The position numbers were made by a program, and so were the translations under genes. A stretch of DNA of 64,000 bases from Christiangramia flava JLT2011 (GTDB lineage Bacteria; Bacteroidota; Bacteroidia; Flavobacteriales; Flavobacteriaceae): assembly GCF_001951155.1 (NCBI RefSeq), contig NZ_CP016359.1:3806001-3870000 (forward strand), in the 5' to 3' direction. Positions within the stretch are counted from its first letter, which is position 1; each line of letters begins with the position of its first letter. The notes beneath the pieces are model-generated. The model had not been told where the DNA came from. It did not search any database and saw nothing but the letters and a program-made list of their open reading frames with translations. This document shows, in pieces, positions 25,566-35,331 of the stretch.

Positions 25566-26702
25566 CTATTTTAAAAACTCGATACAAACCGGCGTTTTTA
25601 CCGGGAAAATTTCCGGGAAAATTTTCAGCTTTCCGGTTTCTTCATCAATTTTATAACTGGTAATATTACCGGTATCCTGGCTGGCAGCATAGAGAAACTT
25701 TCCGTAGGGAGAAATGGCAAAATTGCGTGGTGTTTCTCCGGCGATCGGCACATAATCTATGGGGCTCAATTTTCCGGTTTCGACATCAATTCTGAAGATG
25801 GCAATGCTATTATGCCCGCGGTTGGAAGCATATAAGAATTTACCATTTGGATGCATATGAATATCAGCTCCGGAATTTTTTCTACTGAAATCTTTTGGCA
25901 GCGAGCTCAGGGTTTGTACTAAATTCAAACTCCCGTCATTCGACACTTCAAAAACTGAAACACTGCTGTTCAATTCATTGGCACTATAAGCAAAACTTCC
26001 ATTTTTGGCAAAACTCAAATGTCGCGGTCCGGAACCTTTTGGAAGTTCCACAAAAGGCTGAACGTGTGGCGATAATTTTCCCTCCTGCACATCAAAATCA
26101 TAGATCCAGATCTTATCGTGTCCAAGATCTGCAATGTAAGCGGTTCTATTGTCCCCGCTAATTTTTACGGAATGCGTGTGGGCACCTTCCGGATCATCGA
26201 TGTCTACCTGTTGGGAAACCTCCAGTTCTCCGTTTTCCGTAATTTTATAAAGCATCACCACCCCTCCAAGATAGTTGCTCACAAAGGCATATTTATTAGA
26301 CCTGTCAACAGTAACATGACAGGGCGCCAGGCCGTTTGTTGCTACTTTACTGATCTGTTGAAGCCCACCATCGGGCTGAATGGCATAGGAATAAGCAAAT
26401 CCGGTCTCGCCTTCTCCCGGTCCCAGTTCGCTAACTGCAAAAAGATACTTCCCTGCCCGTCCTGCTTTTACGAAAGAAGGATTGGTCACTTCAGCAACCG
26501 TTCTTTTAAATTGTAAACTGCCGGTGTTGGGATCCTGGTTGAGGAGATAAATTCCGTTTGCTTTACCATCTACGTGGCCTTCCTTCTGGGTATAGGTTCC
26601 AATATAAACCTTGTTTACTGAATCCTTTGGCTGAAAACGGCTTTCCTGTGCGTTCAAATTCATCAACATCAGTATAAAAAGTGTGGAAACTGTTTTTTTC
26701 AT
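25566..26702 (-). CDS. Exported lactonase of the YbhE/6-phosphogluconolactonase type
   Basis: 378 residues. Signal peptide MKKTVSTLFILMLMNLNAQ, then a seven-bladed beta-propeller with repeating blade strings (YIGTYTQKEG, HVTVDRSNKYAFVSNYLGG, GPRHLSFAKNG, DIHMHPNGKFLYASNRGHNS, TPRNFAISPYGKFLYAAS). The family (lactonase, PF10282) includes Pgl of E. coli, but an exported form more likely acts on other lactones or sugars. It lies 10 bases downstream of corA in the same direction. Confidence 0.88.
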   Translation of the reverse strand: MKKTVSTLFILMLMNLNAQESRFQPKDSVNKVYIGTYTQKEGHVDGKANGIYLLNQDPNTGSLQFKRTVAEVTNPSFVKAGRAGKYLFAVSELGPGEGETGFAYSYAIQPDGGLQQISKVATNGLAPCHVTVDRSNKYAFVSNYLGGVVMLYKITENGELEVSQQVDIDDPEGAHTHSVKISGDNRTAYIADLGHDKIWIYDFDVQEGKLSPHVQPFVELPKGSGPRHLSFAKNGSFAYSANELNSSVSVFEVSNDGSLNLVQTLSSLPKDFSRKNSGADIHMHPNGKFLYASNRGHNSIAIFRIDVETGKLSPIDYVPIAGETPRNFAISPYGKFLYAASQDTGNITSYKIDEETGKLKIFPEIFPVKTPVCIEFLK

Positions 26703-26712
26703 GTATTTTGAT

Positions 26713-27792
26713 TTAGAGCCATTTTTTGCGCTTGAAGTAATAGAGCATCCCTATAAAAATGATGATCATGACACCCCAAAGTACAAAATAGCTGTACTTC
26801 CATTGTAGTTCGGGAATATATTCAAAATTCATTCCGTAGATCCCTGCGATAAATGTTAGCGGTATGAAAATACTGGCCATAATGGTCAAAACTTTCATTA
26901 CCTCATTCATTTTATTGCTGATGGTGGTCATATACATATCCATAAGCCCCCAGATCATTTCCCGGTAAATTTCAATATTTTCTGAGATCTGAACGATGTG
27001 ATCATACAGGTCCCGGATGTAATTATTGGTTTTTTCCTCGATTAGGTCACTTTCGATTTTTTCGAGCCGTCCAATCACTTCCCGAAGTGGAAAGACCGCC
27101 CGGCGAATTCGCAGGATATTGCGTTTGAGCTCCTGGATTTCCAGGGTAATATCATCACTTGGCTGCGTGGTGAACAGCGTTTCTTCCAGCGCCTCGATGC
27201 GATCGCTCATATCGTCTATCACCAGGAAGTAATTGTCTATGATAGCATCCAGCAGGGCGAACATCAGGTAATCAGCAGAACGGGAACGAATTCTTCCCTT
27301 TCCGGTCTCTATGCGTTCCCGAACGGGATCAAAAACATCGCCATTAGCCTCCTGAAAGGTGAGCACATAGTTTTTTCCCACAATCATACTGATATGCTCA
27401 TTTTCGATCTCTCCGTCTTTATAATAGAGCATCTGAGCGACGATGAACAAATAATCCTGATATTCTTCAATTTTCGGGCGCTGACCGGTATTTACGATGT
27501 CTTCCATCACCAGCGGGTGCAATTCGTAATATTCTCCCAGCTTCTCAATCTCCTCCACATTATTGAGTCCGTCGATATTGAACCAAGTAATTCGGTCTTC
27601 ATCTACAAATTTGAAAGCATCCTGAGGGCTTTTGGACTGGAACCTTTCATACTGCTCCTGATTGTAATCTATAACATCCAGGCTGGTTTCAACAGATTCC
27701 TTGTTTCCAACGTAGGTAAGTGTTCCCGGGATCTGGTTAAGAGATTTACTGTGTTTTGGCCTTCGAAGCAAATGCCTCTTGCGTTTCGCCAT
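26713..27792 (-). CDS. corA: Magnesium/cobalt transporter CorA
   Basis: 359 residues. Large cytoplasmic N-terminal domain with the long stalk helix, then two C-terminal membrane helices. The first helix ends in the signature YGMNFEYIPE. A basic C-terminus (FKRKKWL) closes the protein. Family-typical length. It imports Mg2+, Co2+ or Ni2+ as a pentamer. Confidence 0.93.
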   Translation of the reverse strand: MAKRKRHLLRRPKHSKSLNQIPGTLTYVGNKESVETSLDVIDYNQEQYERFQSKSPQDAFKFVDEDRITWFNIDGLNNVEEIEKLGEYYELHPLVMEDIVNTGQRPKIEEYQDYLFIVAQMLYYKDGEIENEHISMIVGKNYVLTFQEANGDVFDPVRERIETGKGRIRSRSADYLMFALLDAIIDNYFLVIDDMSDRIEALEETLFTTQPSDDITLEIQELKRNILRIRRAVFPLREVIGRLEKIESDLIEEKTNNYIRDLYDHIVQISENIEIYREMIWGLMDMYMTTISNKMNEVMKVLTIMASIFIPLTFIAGIYGMNFEYIPELQWKYSYFVLWGVMIIIFIGMLYYFKRKKWL

Positions 27793-27846
27793 GTTAGGTT
27801 GTTTTTATAAAAATAGCAGAATTTTTTATCCCGAATACAGGAATTC

Positions 27847-28635
27847 TTACTCAAATTCCATTTTATTGAGGATGAGGCCGGAAGCCGGCGCAATATAATC
27901 CATCTGATGTTCCGGGGTATTCTCAAGCAAACTGTTCCTGATATCTTCCAGGCTTAGTTCTCCCCTACCCAGCAACACCATGGCACCCATCATCAGTCTT
28001 ACCTGGTGGCGTAAAAATCCGGCTCCATGAATATGGAAAACGAAGGATTGCTGCGGAAAAAAATTGGCCGTATACAGGGTATTCTCCACAATTTCAGATC
28101 TTAGGATGGTTCTTTCAAAAGTGCTTTTTTCTGAAACCCTGACCGAATAATTTCGGAAATGATGCCTGCCTTCAAACAGTTTCGCGCCCGCTTTCATCTT
28201 TTCAATATCCAGGTCTTCCTGAAAATTGGCCATAAATGGCGCACAAAACGGATGGTATTTTTTTCCGAAGCAGAAGAGATATGCATATTCCTTCATTTTA
28301 GAATGCTGGATAATATTGAAATTCGCATCAACTTCCTCGATGTGCAAAGCCCGGATGTCCTGCGGAAGATTTTTATTGAAGAGTTCCAGGAAATCGTCCA
28401 AATTCGAAAGTGGTTCGTGGTCTACAAACAGCTCAAAGGCCGATTCTCCCGCGGATACCATCGCATCTGTACGACTCGTACCAAGGATCTTGTACTTGGT
28501 TTCCGGAATGACCCACTTCAGCGTTTTGGTGATCAGCCCTTCCACGGTTTTAACAGCTGGCTGTTTTTGCCACCCGTGCAGGCGATAGCCTAAATATTGA
28601 ATTTTCAGAAAATAATAAAAGCGTTTCCTATGCAA
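27847..28635 (-). CDS. truA: tRNA pseudouridine synthase A (TruA family)
   Basis: 262 residues. The catalytic Asp is D57 in GTSRTDAMVSA (canonical GRTDAGVHA). GYRLHGWQ, FEGRHHFRNYS and FHIHGAGFLRHQVRLMMG match the family. The first codon is TTG at 28633-28635; there is no ATG in frame nearby, and a TAnnTTTG promoter box lies only about 12 bases upstream, which supports this start. It forms pseudouridine in the anticodon arm (38-40) of tRNAs. The deviating catalytic loop (Met-Val-Ser instead of Gly-Val-His) marks the Bacteroidota variant or a TruA paralogue. Confidence 0.88.
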   Translation of the reverse strand: MHRKRFYYFLKIQYLGYRLHGWQKQPAVKTVEGLITKTLKWVIPETKYKILGTSRTDAMVSAGESAFELFVDHEPLSNLDDFLELFNKNLPQDIRALHIEEVDANFNIIQHSKMKEYAYLFCFGKKYHPFCAPFMANFQEDLDIEKMKAGAKLFEGRHHFRNYSVRVSEKSTFERTILRSEIVENTLYTANFFPQQSFVFHIHGAGFLRHQVRLMMGAMVLLGRGELSLEDIRNSLLENTPEHQMDYIAPASGLILNKMEFE

Positions 28636-28646
28636 ACTTTTTTTGG

Positions 28647-28654
28647 CAAAGATA
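28647..28654 (-). promoter_or_regulatory. -7 promoter box for truA
   Basis: TATCTTTG on the - strand fits the Bacteroidota TAnnTTTG element and ends 11 bases before the TTG start codon, predicting a very short leader. Confidence 0.45.
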
Positions 28655-28751
28655 TTTAATCTCTAAAACTAGACTTTCACATAAGTTTAGAATATGGAAT
28701 AAACCCGGCTTCAATAATTTCAATTAAATTATCCATGCTAAAAAAACTACT

Positions 28752-29822
28752 ATGAAACCCAACAGGAAAGATCCTTCCCACAAATGCCTCATCCAGTTCC
28801 ATAAAGGCTTTTCGAACCTGGAAGACCTGCGTTCCGAAATTTCAAGTTGCCTGGTCACTGAAAAGAATTTGTGGCTCAGTTATGACGAAGATGCCGGTAT
28901 CGAGCGACTTACAGCAACCGAAAAAGGCTATGGCTACCACAAACATTATGAACTTACAGATTTTTTTGATCTTCCGAACAGTGACGGAGAGGCCGATATG
29001 GAAGCGCTTGCCTATGCCGAGCCCTACCTCTGGTTCTGCGGAAGCATGAGCCTGAAACGCAATTCCCCGGATCCTGAAGACAGCCTGGAAGAACAACTCG
29101 ATGACCTTTCTGATGTAGCGCTGGATGAAAACCGGTTCAGCCTTGGCTGCATTCCATGCATCAAAAAAAACGGCTCCTACGAATTGCTGAAAGAAGCGGA
29201 ATATCAAGGAAAGACCATTAAACCCCTGATGCTCCGCGGCGGCACCAAAAGCACCGAGTTGCATAATGCCCTGATGCGCGATGAACACCTTGAACGGTTC
29301 ATGATGATTCCCTGCAAAGACAATGGTTTTGACATTGAAGGCCTCGCAGTTGAAAATGGCCGGATCTTCATTGGTCTTCGGGGTCCTGTTCTGAATGGCT
29401 ACGCGATCATACTGGAAATTGGCTGCAAGGAATTTGATGGAGAATTACTATTGACCAAACGCGATGGGGAAGACAAATTATACCGGAAACACTTTCTGGA
29501 TCTCCGCGGAATGGGAATCAGGGAACTCAACATCGACAAGAAAGGAGACCTGTATCTCTTGGCCGGGCCAACGATGGATCTCGACGGAACCATCAGTATT
29601 TATCGGGTTAAAAACGGCCTGCCAGATGAACACGGCAGCGTGATCCATAAACCTGAAAGGCTGTTCGATGTTGCCCGCGGAGCAGAACTGGAACACGGCG
29701 CTGACAAAGCCGAAGGAATGGCCTTTATTGAGGGTGGACATATCCTCATAACCTATGATTCACCGGTGGAGGAACGCTTTGAAGGTAAAAATGGAGTCTG
29801 GATGGATTGCTATGATCTCTGA
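28752..29822 (+). CDS. DUF3616-family protein
   Basis: 356 residues, no signal peptide. The DUF3616 pattern is visible as DAGIERL, EADMEALAY, DIEGLAVENGRIFIGLRGPVLNGYAIILEI and GAEKAEGMAF-like AELEHGADKAEGMAFIEGG. The repeating structure suggests a beta-propeller. Function unknown; members may bind or sense a ligand. Monocistronic by spacing. Confidence 0.85.
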   Translation: MKPNRKDPSHKCLIQFHKGFSNLEDLRSEISSCLVTEKNLWLSYDEDAGIERLTATEKGYGYHKHYELTDFFDLPNSDGEADMEALAYAEPYLWFCGSMSLKRNSPDPEDSLEEQLDDLSDVALDENRFSLGCIPCIKKNGSYELLKEAEYQGKTIKPLMLRGGTKSTELHNALMRDEHLERFMMIPCKDNGFDIEGLAVENGRIFIGLRGPVLNGYAIILEIGCKEFDGELLLTKRDGEDKLYRKHFLDLRGMGIRELNIDKKGDLYLLAGPTMDLDGTISIYRVKNGLPDEHGSVIHKPERLFDVARGAELEHGADKAEGMAFIEGGHILITYDSPVEERFEGKNGVWMDCYDL

Positions 29823-29880
29823 AATTTTAGTATTTTTCATAATCTAATTAAAAACCTGACCATACTAACCTGATACAATT

Positions 29881-31719
29881 ATGAAAAAATTCCTGTTTCT
29901 GCCATTTCTATTATTGGCGGCACTGACCTGTGGTGCACAAAATGTAGCTGAAAAAAAAGTCGCTTCCGAAATTAAATCGGTTACTGTTTTTCTCAACGGA
30001 GCCCAGATAAACCGGGAAGCTGCTTCCTCAATTTCCGCCGGAACCAGTGTTGTTAGCTTTGATAAACTTTCGCCTTTCATCGATGAAAAAAGTATACAGG
30101 TACAGGCTGAAGGAGATTTTACAGTCTTATCCGTTATGCATTCCCTGGATTACCTGAACAAGGAAAAGCGAAATGACAGTTTACAGAACGCGCTGAAAAC
30201 AGTGAACACCGAAGTCGCTTCTAAAAATGCCAGACTGGAAGTGCTGAATGAGAAAGAAAGCTTGCTGGACAAGAATAAAGACCTCAGCGGAGATAACAAC
30301 GCTGCGAACCTAACCCAATTGAAACAGGCAATCGACTTTTACGATCGGGAACTTACTGCAATTAAAGAAGATTTCCAGCAAACTCAGAAAGAGATCGAGA
30401 TGCTTCTGAAGCAAAAAGCGTTACTGGAAAAAGAATTGGCCAATGTTTCGGCGATTCAGGATTTGCCCTCCGGAAAAATTTCAGTCAAAATAGAATCTGA
30501 TCGCAGTACTTCGGCAAACTTTAAAGTTTCCTATGTGGTCAAAAATGCCGGCTGGTACCCCAATTATGACCTGCGCGCGAAAAACACCTCTGATCCGGTT
30601 CAGTTAAAATATAAAGCAAACGTTTACCAGAATACCGGCAACGACTGGAATAATGTAAAATTAAAACTCTCCAGCGGGAATCCGAACCAAAACGGCACCG
30701 CTCCAGAGATGGAAACCTGGTACCTGAACTATCCTCGCAACACCATTTACGCTGCCCAAAGCAGGTTTATTCCCGGCAGGAATATCAGCTCCGTAAGCGG
30801 TACGGTCATCGATGAATATGGTGATCCGGTTCCGGGTGTGAACGTCATGGTCAAAGGCACAACTATTGGCGCTTCTACTGATTTTGACGGAAAATACGAG
30901 ATCAGCGTACCATCCAGGAGCCAGTTTTTGGTCTTTAGCTTTGTAGGCTTTAAAACGGAAGAACGTCCCATCATCAACGAGCACATCAATGTGGTGATGA
31001 CAGAAGATGCCAATTCTCTCGATGAAGTCGTGTTAATAGGATATGGCGTAAAAGGTGCCCGGGTGGAAAAAAGTCCGTCCAGGGAGATCAAGACCACCGC
31101 GGTAGAAACCAATACCACCGTAGAATTTGAAGTTGAAAAACCTTATAGCATTCCTTCTAACGGGGAAAAACTTACCGTAAATCTTGCCGATTATGAGATC
31201 GATGCTTCCTATGAATATTATACAGTGCCAAAACTGGAAGAAAAGGCGTATCTCATCGCGAAGATCACCAACTGGCAGGATTACAATTTGCTGGAAGGAG
31301 AAACCAGTTTGTTTTACGAAAACACCTATGTGGGTAAAACCGTCCTCGATGCCGGGATGCTTAGCGATACGCTAAGTGTTTCCCTGGGGCAGGATTCGAA
31401 TATCAGTATAGATCGGGAAAAAATAGACCAGTTCTCTTCCAAGAAATTCATTGGGAGCAATAAGGTAGACAGCCGGGAATTCAGTATCAATATCAGGAAT
31501 CGAAAGTCTGAAGCGGTGACGATACATGTGAGCGATCAGGTTCCCGTAGCGGCGATCAGTGCCATCGAAGTAAAAGCATTGGAACTTTCCGGCGGAAAAC
31601 TAAACGAAAAGACCGGTGAAGTAAACTGGGTAATACGCCTGGATCCGGGAACTCAGAAAGAACTGAAATTGCAGTACGAAGTGAAATATCCAAAATCTGA
31701 ACGCGTGCAACTGGAATAA
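29881..31719 (+). CDS. DUF4139 (MuiA-like) protein with inserted carboxypeptidase-regulatory domain
   Basis: 612 residues. Signal peptide ending TCGAQ. N-terminal DUF4140 (VTVFLNGAQINREA), a coiled coil (about 95-180), and the first half of DUF4139 (NAGWYPNYDLRAKN). At about 300-385 a carboxypeptidase-regulatory-like domain is inserted (VSGTVIDEYGDPVPGVNVMV, STDFDGKYEISV), with the start of a SusC-type plug (LDEVVLIGYG). DUF4139 then resumes (VEFEVEKPYSIPSNGEKL) and ends RLDPGTQKELKLQYEVKYPK. MuiA-type proteins are envelope proteins of unclear function. The start ATG follows an AT-rich leader. Confidence 0.87.
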   Translation: MKKFLFLPFLLLAALTCGAQNVAEKKVASEIKSVTVFLNGAQINREAASSISAGTSVVSFDKLSPFIDEKSIQVQAEGDFTVLSVMHSLDYLNKEKRNDSLQNALKTVNTEVASKNARLEVLNEKESLLDKNKDLSGDNNAANLTQLKQAIDFYDRELTAIKEDFQQTQKEIEMLLKQKALLEKELANVSAIQDLPSGKISVKIESDRSTSANFKVSYVVKNAGWYPNYDLRAKNTSDPVQLKYKANVYQNTGNDWNNVKLKLSSGNPNQNGTAPEMETWYLNYPRNTIYAAQSRFIPGRNISSVSGTVIDEYGDPVPGVNVMVKGTTIGASTDFDGKYEISVPSRSQFLVFSFVGFKTEERPIINEHINVVMTEDANSLDEVVLIGYGVKGARVEKSPSREIKTTAVETNTTVEFEVEKPYSIPSNGEKLTVNLADYEIDASYEYYTVPKLEEKAYLIAKITNWQDYNLLEGETSLFYENTYVGKTVLDAGMLSDTLSVSLGQDSNISIDREKIDQFSSKKFIGSNKVDSREFSINIRNRKSEAVTIHVSDQVPVAAISAIEVKALELSGGKLNEKTGEVNWVIRLDPGTQKELKLQYEVKYPKSERVQLE

Positions 31720-31772
31720 TCTGGCATTCCCTGACCGATTTCTTATCTTGCTACCTAAATCAACAAAACATC

Positions 31773-33929
31773 ATGAAAAGATCCCTGCTAATTAGTACAA
31801 TTTGTCTTTCCCTGGGCTTTGGTTCGTTTGCCCAGACCGGTAAAGATTCGGTAACACTGAAAGAATATCAGCGAGCTACAGAATTCCTGAGCTATAACAC
31901 CTATCCCAAGGTGAAGAACGCCCGGGTAAGCGCTCGCTGGATAGATGAGGACTCTTTCTGGTACCAGGCAGATGGAGAAAATTCCGAAGAATACGTGCTG
32001 GTGAATGCCAAAAATGGTAAAAAACAAACAGCTTCTTCCAAAGAAGCATTGCTTAAAAACCCTGATAATATCACACAGGAACGAAATTACAGCCGTACTG
32101 AAGTGGTTTCTCCCAACGGTAAAAAGGTCGTTTTCATCAAAGATTGGAATCTTTATGTTCGCGACCTGGAGACCGGCGAGGAAAAACAGCTTACGGAAGA
32201 TGGTGAAAAGAACTTTGGTTATGCTACAGATAATGCCGGCTGGAGAAAAAGTGACAGACCAATCGTTCTCTGGTCACCAGATTCTGAAAAAATTGCCACT
32301 TTCAAACAGGATCAACGCCACGTGAGCGACATGTACCTGGTAGATACTAAAGTTGGCGAACCAGAGTTGCAGGAATGGAAGTACCCGTTACCAACAGATG
32401 AGGAGATCATCAAGATCCATCGTGTGATCATCGATGTGGAAAACGCTGAGGTGATCAACCTGAAAGTCCCTGCAGATCCGCGCCGGGGAACTTTGTGTGA
32501 CGACATCAGCTGCTCCGGTGGTTTTGATGACAATGAATGGAGCGCAGATTCAGAGCAGCTGGCATTTGTATCTTCTTCCAGAGACCACAAAACTGCCAAA
32601 CTTCGAATTGCTGATGCCGAGACCGGTGAGGTTCGTGACGTGCTGGAAGAAACCGTAGCCACGCAGTATGAATCTGGCCAGGGCAGTATTAACTGGCGAT
32701 TTTTACCAGATTCTGATGAAATCATCTGGTATTCGGAAAAAGACAATTGGGGGCACCTGTATCTATACGATTCAGAAACCGGTAAACTGAAGAACCAGAT
32801 CACCAAAGGAGATTTTGTGGTGACCGCTTTGTTGAAGGTGGATGAGAAATCCCGAAAGTTGTATTTCCTGGCAAACGGAAGAGAAGATGGTCGCGATCCC
32901 TACTTCAACCATTTCTACAGCGTGAAATTCAACGGTTCCGGACTAAAACTTCTTACTCCGGAAGACGGGAATCACACCATAAGCATTTCTCCTGAAGGGG
33001 AATATTTTATAGACAATTTTTCGCAACCAAACGTGCCCAATCAGGCCGTTTTGCGCTCCATGAAAGGAAAACTGATTTCCAAACTGGAAAGAGCAGATGT
33101 CACTGGTCTGGAAAATGCCGGTTGGAAAGCTCCAACCCCAATTACTGTAAAATCTCGGAATGGAAAATGGGATTTGTATGGGCTGATGTTTACCCCTACC
33201 AATCTGGATGAAAACAAGAAATATCCTGTAGTTAATTATATATATCCAGGACCTCAGGGAGGTGGCGTAGGTTCTCGTTCCTTCCGTCCATCAAGAAGCG
33301 ACCACCAGGCGCTGGCAGAGCTGGGGTTTGTGGTAGTGATTATCGATGGGACCTGTAATCCAGGACGATCCAAAGATTTCCACGATGCCTGCTACGGAAA
33401 TATGGCCGATAACACCCTGGAAGACCAGATTTCTGGAATCAGGCAACTGGCGGAAAAATATCCTTATATGGATCTGGATCACGTAGGGATCTGGGGACAT
33501 TCAGGTGGTGGTTTCGCCACTGCTGCAGCAATGTTTCGTTACCCGGAATTCTATAAAGTGGGTATTTCCGAATCTGGAAACCACGATAACCGAAATTATG
33601 AAGACGATTGGGGTGAGCGGTACATCGGTTTATTAGATGGCGACAATTACGAAAAACAGGCGAACCAGAATTTTGCAGAGAATCTTCAGGGGAAACTATT
33701 GCTGGCACATGGAGCGGTAGACGATAATGTTCCTCCTTACAACACTTACCTGGTTGTAGATGCCCTCATCAAGGCCAATAAAGATTTTGATCTTATCATT
33801 TTCCCGCATGCCAGACACGGTTACGGCCAGGATTCGTATTACATGATGCGCCGTCGCTGGGATTATTTTGTAGAAAATTTGATGGGTGCCAAGCATCCGA
33901 AGAACTTTGAGATCAATCCCAAAAAATAA
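31773..33929 (+). CDS. S9-family prolyl oligopeptidase (DPP IV type)
   Basis: 718 residues with signal peptide ending SFAQT. The N-terminal part is the DPP IV beta-propeller. The C-terminal alpha/beta hydrolase has catalytic S577 in GIWGHSGGGFA, D650 in HGAVDDNVPPY and H682 in HARHGYGQ. It removes dipeptides from exported peptides in the periplasm, typical of proteolytic marine Bacteroidota. The nucleophile elbow GHSGGG differs from the usual GWSYGG. Confidence 0.93.
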   Translation: MKRSLLISTICLSLGFGSFAQTGKDSVTLKEYQRATEFLSYNTYPKVKNARVSARWIDEDSFWYQADGENSEEYVLVNAKNGKKQTASSKEALLKNPDNITQERNYSRTEVVSPNGKKVVFIKDWNLYVRDLETGEEKQLTEDGEKNFGYATDNAGWRKSDRPIVLWSPDSEKIATFKQDQRHVSDMYLVDTKVGEPELQEWKYPLPTDEEIIKIHRVIIDVENAEVINLKVPADPRRGTLCDDISCSGGFDDNEWSADSEQLAFVSSSRDHKTAKLRIADAETGEVRDVLEETVATQYESGQGSINWRFLPDSDEIIWYSEKDNWGHLYLYDSETGKLKNQITKGDFVVTALLKVDEKSRKLYFLANGREDGRDPYFNHFYSVKFNGSGLKLLTPEDGNHTISISPEGEYFIDNFSQPNVPNQAVLRSMKGKLISKLERADVTGLENAGWKAPTPITVKSRNGKWDLYGLMFTPTNLDENKKYPVVNYIYPGPQGGGVGSRSFRPSRSDHQALAELGFVVVIIDGTCNPGRSKDFHDACYGNMADNTLEDQISGIRQLAEKYPYMDLDHVGIWGHSGGGFATAAAMFRYPEFYKVGISESGNHDNRNYEDDWGERYIGLLDGDNYEKQANQNFAENLQGKLLLAHGAVDDNVPPYNTYLVVDALIKANKDFDLIIFPHARHGYGQDSYYMMRRRWDYFVENLMGAKHPKNFEINPKK

Positions 33930-33957
33930 ATTTTAATCATCAATCAATATCATCATT

Positions 33958-34836
33958 ATGGAAATAAGAATCTCCATCATCACCTTCTTACTGCTCAGCA
34001 TCACGGCATTTGCCCAGGAAAACAACAAGGAACTGGTAACAATGTACAAAAAGGATCAGGCTTCCAGGATGAACGGCCCGATAGATTGGGCCGTCCTGAG
34101 CCGGGAAGACAGCATTCGGCGTGCATCCGTAGACCGAATGATCGAAGAAGGTAAAGTGAAGACCGCACAGGATTTTTACCATGCCGCGATGATCTATCAA
34201 CACGGTAACGATACTATCGCCTCCGGAAAGGCGGTCCAATACATGAAGAAAGCAGTGGAGATGGATCCCTCTACCAATAAATGGCTGCTCGCTGCTGCCA
34301 TTGATCGCGATCTTATGAGGAAAGGCGAACCGCAAATCTATGGCACGCAATTTCTAAAAAATGGTATGAACGAGCCGTATATTCAGTACGAAATAGATAG
34401 CACGCAGGTTTCAGATGCACAACGCCAGGACTATGGTGTGCCTACACTGGCTCAGCAAAAAATTCAGTTGGAAAGGATGAACCAGAAAAAGCTGGCCGCG
34501 ATGCTTTCAGATAAAAAAGTAGAAGATATCGCAGTTTTTATTCAGGATCATTACGAGGATGAAAATTCCGAATATGACCTTTCAGAAATGGGCATCAATT
34601 CTTTTGGTTACCAGCTTATGGCCATGAACCGTAACGAAGATGCGCTGATCATTCTCAAACTCAACACTGAATTGTATCCCAAAGGAGCGAATACCTGGGA
34701 TAGTTTAGGAGAAATTTATCAAAATTTGGGAAAAACTCAACAAAGTATCAGGGCCTATAAAAAATCATTGGAGCTAAACCCCGAGAATGATCATGCGCGA
34801 AAAATGATCCAGGAACAGCAAAATTCAGAAGATTAG
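33958..34836 (+). CDS. DUF6624 / TPR repeat protein, exported
   Basis: 292 residues. Signal peptide ending ITAFAQ. A DUF6624-like region (MYKKDQASR, DFYHAAMIYQHG, KWLLAAAIDRDLMRKGEPQ-YGTQF) is followed by two to three tetratricopeptide repeats at the C-terminus (AKTQQSIRAYKKSLELNPEN type). Probably a periplasmic protein-interaction module. It follows the S9 peptidase closely and may share its transcript. Confidence 0.82.
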   Translation: MEIRISIITFLLLSITAFAQENNKELVTMYKKDQASRMNGPIDWAVLSREDSIRRASVDRMIEEGKVKTAQDFYHAAMIYQHGNDTIASGKAVQYMKKAVEMDPSTNKWLLAAAIDRDLMRKGEPQIYGTQFLKNGMNEPYIQYEIDSTQVSDAQRQDYGVPTLAQQKIQLERMNQKKLAAMLSDKKVEDIAVFIQDHYEDENSEYDLSEMGINSFGYQLMAMNRNEDALIILKLNTELYPKGANTWDSLGEIYQNLGKTQQSIRAYKKSLELNPENDHARKMIQEQQNSED

Positions 34837-34842
34837 AAAAGC

Positions 34843-35331
34843 ATGGGCGAACCTGAAATTAAAAAGACTTCAGCTATAAAACTGGTAGGAATCAAGGTTG
34901 CTACCAGTCTGGCTGCTGATAAGACCAGTCTATTATGGCAACGATTTATGAAGTTGCGCGGTGGGATCAAAAATGCCAGTTCCAAAGATCTGTATTCAGT
35001 ACAGGTGTATGGAAAGAATTTCATGACCGGCGATTTTGATACCGATTCTATTTTTGAAAAATGGGCTGGAATGTCGGTTACCGATCATGACACGAGCTAT
35101 AAAATTTTGGAAAACCTGGTTATTCCGGAAGGGCTCTACGCGGTTTTTACGCATCATGGGACAGCTAAAAAATTTGCCGACACTTCTAAGTATATTTTTG
35201 AAAATTGGCTTCCGGCATCGGAATACCGCCTGGCAAACCGCCCGCATTTTGAAGTTCTGGGCAGCACCTACAAAGGCCCCGAAAATCCCGATTCAGAAGA
35301 GCAAATCTGGATCCCGATCGAAGAAAAATGA
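34843..35331 (+). CDS. GyrI-like / effector-binding domain protein
   Basis: 162 residues matching the bacterial transcription activator effector-binding (GyrI-like, SBP_bac) fold: start IKKTSAIKLVGIKV, a Trp/Phe-rich centre (LWQRFM), VIPEGLYAVFTHHGTA, IFENWLPASEYRLANRPHFEVLG, and acidic end EEQIWIPIEEK. No DNA-binding domain, so it probably binds or degrades a small molecule. It begins 6 bases after the TPR gene stop. Confidence 0.85.
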   Translation: MGEPEIKKTSAIKLVGIKVATSLAADKTSLLWQRFMKLRGGIKNASSKDLYSVQVYGKNFMTGDFDTDSIFEKWAGMSVTDHDTSYKILENLVIPEGLYAVFTHHGTAKKFADTSKYIFENWLPASEYRLANRPHFEVLGSTYKGPENPDSEEQIWIPIEEK

